Notes under the pieces: model-generated
Seen by the model: only the letters and a program-made list of their open reading frames with translations
What the model was told of the DNA's origin: nothing
Databases searched by the model: none
Position numbers and translations under genes: made by a program
Source of the DNA: Fibrobacter sp. UWB10
GTDB lineage: Bacteria; Fibrobacterota; Fibrobacteria; Fibrobacterales; Fibrobacteraceae
Direction: 5' to 3'
NCBI RefSeq assembly: GCF_900182935.1
Contig: NZ_FXUE01000001.1
Coordinates: 682,001-746,000, forward strand
Length of the DNA stretch: 64,000 nt
Part shown: piece by piece, positions 59,199-64,000 of the stretch
Layout of the letters: each line of letters begins with the position of its first letter
How positions within the stretch are numbered: the first letter of the stretch is position 1

Positions 59199-60047
59199 TT
59201 ACTTGACGATCGTCCAAGCAGGAGAGTTGATGTTTCTGTAAGCAGTCACACGGCAGGGCTGACCGATAGCCTGGGTCGCCGCTGCGGTCACGAGGGCGAG
59301 GAACTGGTCGTTGCTCATGCCCGGGTGTTCTTCGAGGGCTGCCACGGCGGCAATGCCGAGGAAGGCCTGGAGCTGCTTGTTGGTGAAGCCCGGATGAACG
59401 CTCTTTGCGTTCGGATCCCAGTCGCAATGGGCGGGGCCGATAGTCACCGGAGCAGCGGCAGCAGGAGCGGCGGCCGGAGCAGCCTTAACTGCAGGTGCCG
59501 GAGCCTTGTCCTTGTTGAGGCCGAGCTTGGCCATAATGAAGTTCATGAGGTAGCAGAGCACCGTGAGGCCCACGATGACGCACATCACCACAATAAGACC
59601 GGTTGCCTGGAATTCGATCAGGGAGCCGATACCGAAGGTGTCGGAGTCGCCCTTACAACCCTGTTCGGTCGAAAATTCGCCCTTGCAGTAGGTCGAGCCC
59701 AGCTTGGCCTTGGCGATGGGCAACACCTTGTGTCCGCCGGCGTTTTCGATAGAATCGCGAACGTCGCGTGCAAGAACTGCCTGATCGTAGGTCTTATAGA
59801 GAACCGAATGGTTACCAGCGTGGGTTTCCACGATCTTGTAAACCATGTCGTCATTCATACCCGGCATAGAAAGCTGCGCCTGGACCTGGGCTGCATCGGA
59901 GGGGAGCATGAGTCCGAGCTGTTCGTCGAACTTGCCCTTCACCTTTGCTGCAGGCTGCGGAGCAACGAGAGCCGGCTGCTGCACATCCTGGGCCGGAGCG
60001 GCGGGAGCCACCTGAGCTTCGGGTGCATTGGTCTGTGTTTCGTTCAT
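59199..60047 (-). CDS. Sodium-ion-translocating decarboxylase, gamma-like subunit (OadG family)
   Basis: 282 residues, much longer than typical gamma subunits (about 80-120). An N-terminal Pro/Ala/Gln-rich region (to about 38) leads into a soluble domain with KFDEQLGLMLPSDAAQVQ and VLPIAKAKLGSTYCKGEF. A single membrane helix (FQATGLIVVMCVIVGLTVLCYLMNFIM, about 147-172) is the OadG hallmark. A second Ala/Pro linker and a C-terminal domain (FTNKQLQAFLGIAAVAALEEHPG, CRVTAYRNINSPAWTIVK) follow. The gamma subunit holds the complex together at the membrane. It is the first gene of the three-gene operon. TAAATTTT about 50 bases upstream is a possible promoter. Confidence 0.88.
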   Translation of the reverse strand: MNETQTNAPEAQVAPAAPAQDVQQPALVAPQPAAKVKGKFDEQLGLMLPSDAAQVQAQLSMPGMNDDMVYKIVETHAGNHSVLYKTYDQAVLARDVRDSIENAGGHKVLPIAKAKLGSTYCKGEFSTEQGCKGDSDTFGIGSLIEFQATGLIVVMCVIVGLTVLCYLMNFIMAKLGLNKDKAPAPAVKAAPAAAPAAAAPVTIGPAHCDWDPNAKSVHPGFTNKQLQAFLGIAAVAALEEHPGMSNDQFLALVTAAATQAIGQPCRVTAYRNINSPAWTIVK

Positions 60048-60139
60048 ATTGGATTCAATCCATTCTTTTGGGTTTCTGTTTTGTAAAAATCAGCGGTGAA
60101 AATTTAGAAAAAGCGACGCTTGAATAACGCCGCCGAAAG

Positions 60140-61750
60140 CTACATCACCCCGGTTTCGAGACCTTTTACGGGTATATAACGAACCGAACCATCAGGAGAG
60201 ATAATCATGGCCACCCCGGCCATGTAATTCACCCATTTCCATTTTTCGTAAAAGCGCACATTCGCATGCCCATTCGTCGTGTAGGCAAGCAGTGGGACAA
60301 TCAGGTAATCGTGTGAAACCAAGAAGTTCACCCGCTTCATTTTGCCCAAATTCGCCAAAATTTCATTTTGCAAGAGTTCTTCGCTGCGCGTTTCCAAGTC
60401 ATAGAATACATCTGGGTAAGCCCCCAAAAAGGCATACTTGGAACATACCACCCAGCCGCCGCCATCGGAATTCGAATAGCTTTCAAACTTCACGCTGTCT
60501 TTCATGTACCAGTCGCCATCGAGTCCGGCAAGCACTTCTAAATCGTATTTCGACTGACCGTAGCCTTCGGCGATATTTTCGCAGGTTTCTTGAGTGCGAG
60601 TGTAGCCCGAATAGCCGAAATAGAATTTTTCCTGATTCACGGCAGCAAGGCGCTTTCCCAAATCCTGGGCATACTTTTTGCCGTTATCGGTCAAGTGTCC
60701 CTTTGGGCCTGTTTCGCCTGTGCGTTCGCTGTGACGAAGAATGAATACAGCCTTTTCGTCGGCAGCCAAATTCGCATAGACTTCGACCAAGTCGGTAAAG
60801 CCATCGGCTTCTTGTGGGGTAGCAAGGCGCCAGGCGCCCGCATCGTAAATGTAATAGTTATCATGAATCACGCGGCCTTCGCGAATTTCCCGGTCGTATT
60901 CACCCGGGCCAAAGCCCACCGTATCTTTTTCCATGGGTTGCGCAAGGCGCCACTGGAATCCATTTGCATCGCAAATAAAACGCACCGCCGAATGGTCCGA
61001 CGTTTCGTAGTCATTTGCGAAATAAGCACTTTGGCCTTGATTCACATAAGTTACCGTGCCCGCATTCGCATCGGAGCAAGTTTCAAAAGCGTAAGCCAGC
61101 GGAATAAAGCCACGCATGTAGCGCTCAAAATTCGGCACATTTCCGCCATAGGTAGACGTTACGTTGTTTCGAATTTCGCCATAGCGCCAATTGCTATCGA
61201 GCCCTACAATCCAGTCTGCAACCTGAATTTTCCAGTTGGGATCATTCCACACGCCATCGCCCTTCAGGTCTTCGCCCAAAGTGCCGATAAAGTTCTGCGT
61301 TTCTTCTTTGCTTAAGCGATTCTGCATCATCGCCGAAATCGCAAGCAACACCGCGTTAGAATCCATTGCATACTGCAGGGAATCTACCCCGAAGGCCGCA
61401 AGCGTTTCGTACTTGGCGCGTTCTACCGCAGAATCCAACGGGACATGGTTCATCAAGTGCTGATCCACTCGAGGGCGAGCCAACAAATCCAATATACTAT
61501 TCACGCTAACGGAATCAGTAGAATCGGCAGCAGCAATCTGTTCTTCAAGAATTTCAAAAACATAAAGCGGCGCATTGATTGGCTCAATCACTTGAACCGC
61601 CTGAGTATCGGGCTTTACCTCTGTCGAGCCCTCGTTTGAAGAGTCGCCTCCATTTACGACACCACCGCTGTTATCTGAACTACAGCCAACCAAAAACAGG
61701 GTCGCTGCCAAGGCTGCACCCAAACATTCCACACACCATTTTTTTCTCAT
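60140..61750 (-). CDS. Lipoprotein with C-terminal histidine-phosphatase domain
   Basis: 536 residues. The lipobox FLVGC gives Cys23. The region up to about 130 lacks the QKGPF motif but ends in the same helical domain as its paralogues (AKYETLAAFGVDSL, NAVLLAISAMMQ, YGEIRNNV, PNFERYMRGF). A segment with VRFICDANGFQWRLAQPMEKDTVGFGPGEY and a short repeat NYYIYDAGAWRLATPQEADG follows. The last about 200 residues are a histidine-phosphatase (phosphoglycerate-mutase-like) fold: VFILRHSERTGETG has the catalytic RH, TRTQETCENIAEG the second Arg region, and VNFLVSHDYLIVPLLAY the SHD with the second catalytic His. It starts 7 bases after the stop of the next gene's upstream partner, in one operon. 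Substrate unknown. Confidence 0.85.
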   Translation of the reverse strand: MRKKWCVECLGAALAATLFLVGCSSDNSGGVVNGGDSSNEGSTEVKPDTQAVQVIEPINAPLYVFEILEEQIAAADSTDSVSVNSILDLLARPRVDQHLMNHVPLDSAVERAKYETLAAFGVDSLQYAMDSNAVLLAISAMMQNRLSKEETQNFIGTLGEDLKGDGVWNDPNWKIQVADWIVGLDSNWRYGEIRNNVTSTYGGNVPNFERYMRGFIPLAYAFETCSDANAGTVTYVNQGQSAYFANDYETSDHSAVRFICDANGFQWRLAQPMEKDTVGFGPGEYDREIREGRVIHDNYYIYDAGAWRLATPQEADGFTDLVEVYANLAADEKAVFILRHSERTGETGPKGHLTDNGKKYAQDLGKRLAAVNQEKFYFGYSGYTRTQETCENIAEGYGQSKYDLEVLAGLDGDWYMKDSVKFESYSNSDGGGWVVCSKYAFLGAYPDVFYDLETRSEELLQNEILANLGKMKRVNFLVSHDYLIVPLLAYTTNGHANVRFYEKWKWVNYMAGVAMIISPDGSVRYIPVKGLETGVM

Positions 61751-61757
61751 ACGCGAC

Positions 61758-64000
61758 CTACATCGTCATGGTTCCGGAATCTAGTCCCCTCACCGGAACA
61801 TAACGAATGGTTCCGTCTTTCCCCATAATGATGGCAAGCCCCGCCAGGTAATTGATCCATTGCTTGGTATCGAAGTAGCGCAAGTTCACCTTCTTGTCGG
61901 TGAAGTACGCCGTCAGCGGAACGACAAACATGTCATGCGAAATAAACACGCCCACTTTTTTCACATTCGCAAATTCAGGCTTGATTATTTCCTTGATATA
62001 CTTTTCACTGTAATCTTCAAGATCGTAGAAGGCGTCGGTGTACGAGCCCTTGTATGCATACTGCGAAGCCACCACCCAGCCGCCACCATTGCTGCTCTTG
62101 TAGCTTTCAAGCTTGTTGTTATCCTTCACATACCATTCGCCATCAAGGTCTTCAAGCGTATTTTCGGAGTAGCTTGCGCCGGCACCCTTCGCAATATATT
62201 CACAAGTTTCCTTGCTTCTCGTATAGGTCGAATTGGCAAAATAAATATCTTCGCCCTTCAGCTTTTCGCCAACACCCTGCGACTGGCTCTTACCTTCGTC
62301 GGTCAAGTGGCCGTTCTTACCGGTATCATCGCTACGCTTGGCATGGCGCAAGAAGAAGATGACCTTTTCGCCCGACTTCAGATTCTTGTAAACATCTTCG
62401 ATGTCTTCGAATTCCTGAATGTCATCGCTAGTCGCGACTCGCCATTTTTTGTTTTCATCATCGTAAACGTAGTACGTTTCTTTATCAACGCGACCGTTCT
62501 TGATTTGGCCCGGATATTCGCCCTTGCCGTAACCGTAGGTGTCTTTTTCGACAGCAGTTGCAGCACGCCATTCATGCGTATTGGCATCGCAAATAAAGCG
62601 AACTGTCGGACCCGGCTGATCGTAGCCACCACCGCAGAAGTAGGCACTCAAACTGTTCGAAATACACTTGACCGTATCGGCATTCTGCGCATTGCAATCG
62701 CCAAAGTTATAAGCCCTAGACCAGAAACGCTTCAGGTGCTTTTCAAAGTCGGGCACCTTGCCCATATTCCAGCTAGCAATGTTATTGCGAATGGTCGCGT
62801 AAGAACCACTTGTATCAAGCACCATGAGCCAGTCAGCAAGGTCGGCCTTTGCGTTGTTGTCGTCCCAGTTGCCATTGCCCTTAATGCGGTCGGCAATGCC
62901 TGCGGCATAAGAAACCATTTCAGAGCCCGAACCCTTGCGCTGCATCATGATAGAGATTGCAAGCAAGGCGCCACTGTATTCATCGCCATCAAAGAGTCCG
63001 ATATCTTCGGCAAAGCGGCCATCGGTCGTGAGCTGCTGCTGTTGCTGTCCACCAAAGTTCCAGCCACCAAAGCCACCGCCATTTCCGCCACTAGAACTGC
63101 CAGAAGACTTATCCCACTGGATTTCAAAGCTTGAAAGAATTTCACGCAAAGCCTGTGCCTTGACAGCGCGAACCGGTTGGTTGTTGCCACTGTTTTCCAC
63201 AAGCTTGAGCACGCGCGGAGCTTCCATGTGAGTCAAGATATTCACGTTCACCGTATCTTTTTCGGTCACATCAACCACGGCTTCAAGAGTCACCGGCGAT
63301 GAAGAAAGTCCACCCGTCAGTTCATTCCTAAAGTAACCGTTTGCCTTAACGCGCAAATACGGCGACACAAAGTCGACGCTGTCAAAATTGAAATTGCCAT
63401 CGCCATTCAAAATACAAGTCTTGTGCGTACGCTTGGAATCGGCCAAATGCTGCGTACTGTCAAGTTCGATTAGCTTAATCGAAGTACCATAGCGGAACGG
63501 GCCCTTTTCGGCAACACCCACAAGATGCGCCCCCACCATACGCGGCACAGCCGAAGAATCATCGACAGCCGATGTATTTACGGAACTGCCACCACCGCCA
63601 AAGTTACCCCAAGGCGAGCTATATCCACCCGTTGAGCCCTTCTCGTCATCATCACCGGCATCTTCGCCAGTCACCATCACGCCATTGCGACAAGAAATTC
63701 CTGCCGTTTGAGCAACAGCGTCAGAAGGGACCCATTCCTTAGCCAAGCAAAAATACAAGACATTTTCGCTCTTGACCAAGAAGGACTCGCCTTCGTTTTT
63801 AGCAGTACATTCCGGCAGGGCATCTACATCGACCACCACCGTGGTATCTTCAATAACCGGATCTTCAACACCAATAACAGGACCCGTCGAAGAACTGGAA
63901 TTGCCAGACTCGGAGCCCCCTTGACCACCGGAAGAGCCTCCGGCACTAGATGACAAAGGACGTCCTAAAGAATCTTTCTGGACAACGCCGCTGGATTTTT
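61758..64000 (-). CDS. QKGPF-family lipoprotein with histidine-phosphatase domain (5' end beyond window)
   Basis: At least 747 residues; the frame is open to the window end (SSGVVQKDSLGRPLSSS precedes the first visible Ser/Gly linker), so the signal peptide and start are missing. In order: Ser/Gly linker, a cysteine-containing segment (ALPECTAKNEGESFLV), a Gly-rich stretch, the QKGPF-type domain (LVGVAEKGPFRYGTSIKLIE to VNVNILTHMEAPRVLKLV), a Gly/Gln insertion, the helical domain (GALLAISIMMQ, YATIRNNIAS, PDFEKHLKRFW), a VRFICDANTHEWR segment, and a histidine-phosphatase domain (FFLRHAKRSDDTG, TRSKETCEYIAKG, VGVFISHDMFVVPL). It is close to the 60140 protein but keeps the QKGPF domain. Confidence 0.85.
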   Translation of the reverse strand, partial: KSSGVVQKDSLGRPLSSSAGGSSGGQGGSESGNSSSSTGPVIGVEDPVIEDTTVVVDVDALPECTAKNEGESFLVKSENVLYFCLAKEWVPSDAVAQTAGISCRNGVMVTGEDAGDDDEKGSTGGYSSPWGNFGGGGSSVNTSAVDDSSAVPRMVGAHLVGVAEKGPFRYGTSIKLIELDSTQHLADSKRTHKTCILNGDGNFNFDSVDFVSPYLRVKANGYFRNELTGGLSSSPVTLEAVVDVTEKDTVNVNILTHMEAPRVLKLVENSGNNQPVRAVKAQALREILSSFEIQWDKSSGSSSGGNGGGFGGWNFGGQQQQQLTTDGRFAEDIGLFDGDEYSGALLAISIMMQRKGSGSEMVSYAAGIADRIKGNGNWDDNNAKADLADWLMVLDTSGSYATIRNNIASWNMGKVPDFEKHLKRFWSRAYNFGDCNAQNADTVKCISNSLSAYFCGGGYDQPGPTVRFICDANTHEWRAATAVEKDTYGYGKGEYPGQIKNGRVDKETYYVYDDENKKWRVATSDDIQEFEDIEDVYKNLKSGEKVIFFLRHAKRSDDTGKNGHLTDEGKSQSQGVGEKLKGEDIYFANSTYTRSKETCEYIAKGAGASYSENTLEDLDGEWYVKDNNKLESYKSSNGGGWVVASQYAYKGSYTDAFYDLEDYSEKYIKEIIKPEFANVKKVGVFISHDMFVVPLTAYFTDKKVNLRYFDTKQWINYLAGLAIIMGKDGTIRYVPVRGLDSGTMTM

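Noticed and set aside
60140-61750. Annotation as phosphoglycerate mutase
   Set aside because: Only the general histidine-phosphatase motifs are present, and the protein is a predicted lipoprotein with large extra domains, so a glycolytic role is unlikely.

Overview
The window looks like a chromosomal segment of a Fibrobacter species (Fibrobacterota, FCB group). The evidence is a FISUMP (Fibrobacter succinogenes major paralogous domain) lipoprotein plus a FISUMP-tailed one, three TIGR02147/DUF4423 regulators, two GH9 cellulases with a short basic C-terminus, many Ser-rich (SSSSE) lipoproteins, and promoter elements of the TAnnTTTG type known from Bacteroidota. Nearly all genes are on the minus strand. 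I see no insertion sequence, prophage, CRISPR array or rRNA. Two tRNA genes are present, Arg(CCG) and His(GTG). Every interval without a gene is shorter than 300 bases, and most hold terminators and promoters.

Region 1 (1-14860) is mainly core genome: cdsA (cut by the window edge), uppS, frr, rimO, tRNA-Arg, an outer-membrane-like protein, a purD-purE-DUF3108 operon, small membrane proteins and lipoproteins, a TSCPD protein, a zinc-ribbon protein, a two-domain flavodoxin gene broken by a frameshift, an HXXEE membrane protein, a flavodoxin and rseP.

Region 2 (14939-24090) is a polysaccharide-degradation cluster: a GH9 enzyme, a multidomain clan GH-A-like enzyme, a second GH9 enzyme, a secreted alpha/beta-hydrolase esterase, and a FISUMP lipoprotein. 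Each gene seems to have its own promoter and terminator.

Region 3 (24169-33281) returns to housekeeping: dxr, a small unknown protein, a PBP4-DUF1460 fusion, a membrane-anchored solute-binding protein, aroA, an acyl-ACP thioesterase, a ComEC-like metallo-hydrolase lipoprotein, a small protein with duplicated zinc-like motifs, and tRNA-His.

Region 4 (33353-47374) is the most unusual part. A four-gene lipoprotein operon is followed by three consecutive two-gene units. Each unit is a TIGR02147 regulator gene overlapping or nearly touching a downstream lipoprotein gene that carries a shared 'QKGPF' domain. The promoters share one architecture: a TATATTTG element, a proximal site, and a distal inverted repeat 88-90 bases further upstream. 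The inverted repeat in front of one regulator is the same 8-base word as the one in front of the four-lipoprotein operon, which suggests that this regulator controls both. Three of these genes start exactly 5 bases after the promoter element, or close to it, so their mRNAs are probably leaderless.

Region 5 (47375-64000) holds two very large secreted repeat proteins with T9SS-like C-termini (GLUG type and InlB-repeat type), a sodium-pump decarboxylase operon (gamma, biotin carrier and beta; no alpha subunit in the window), and two lipoproteins that join the same lipoprotein modules to a histidine-phosphatase domain. The last gene runs off the window.
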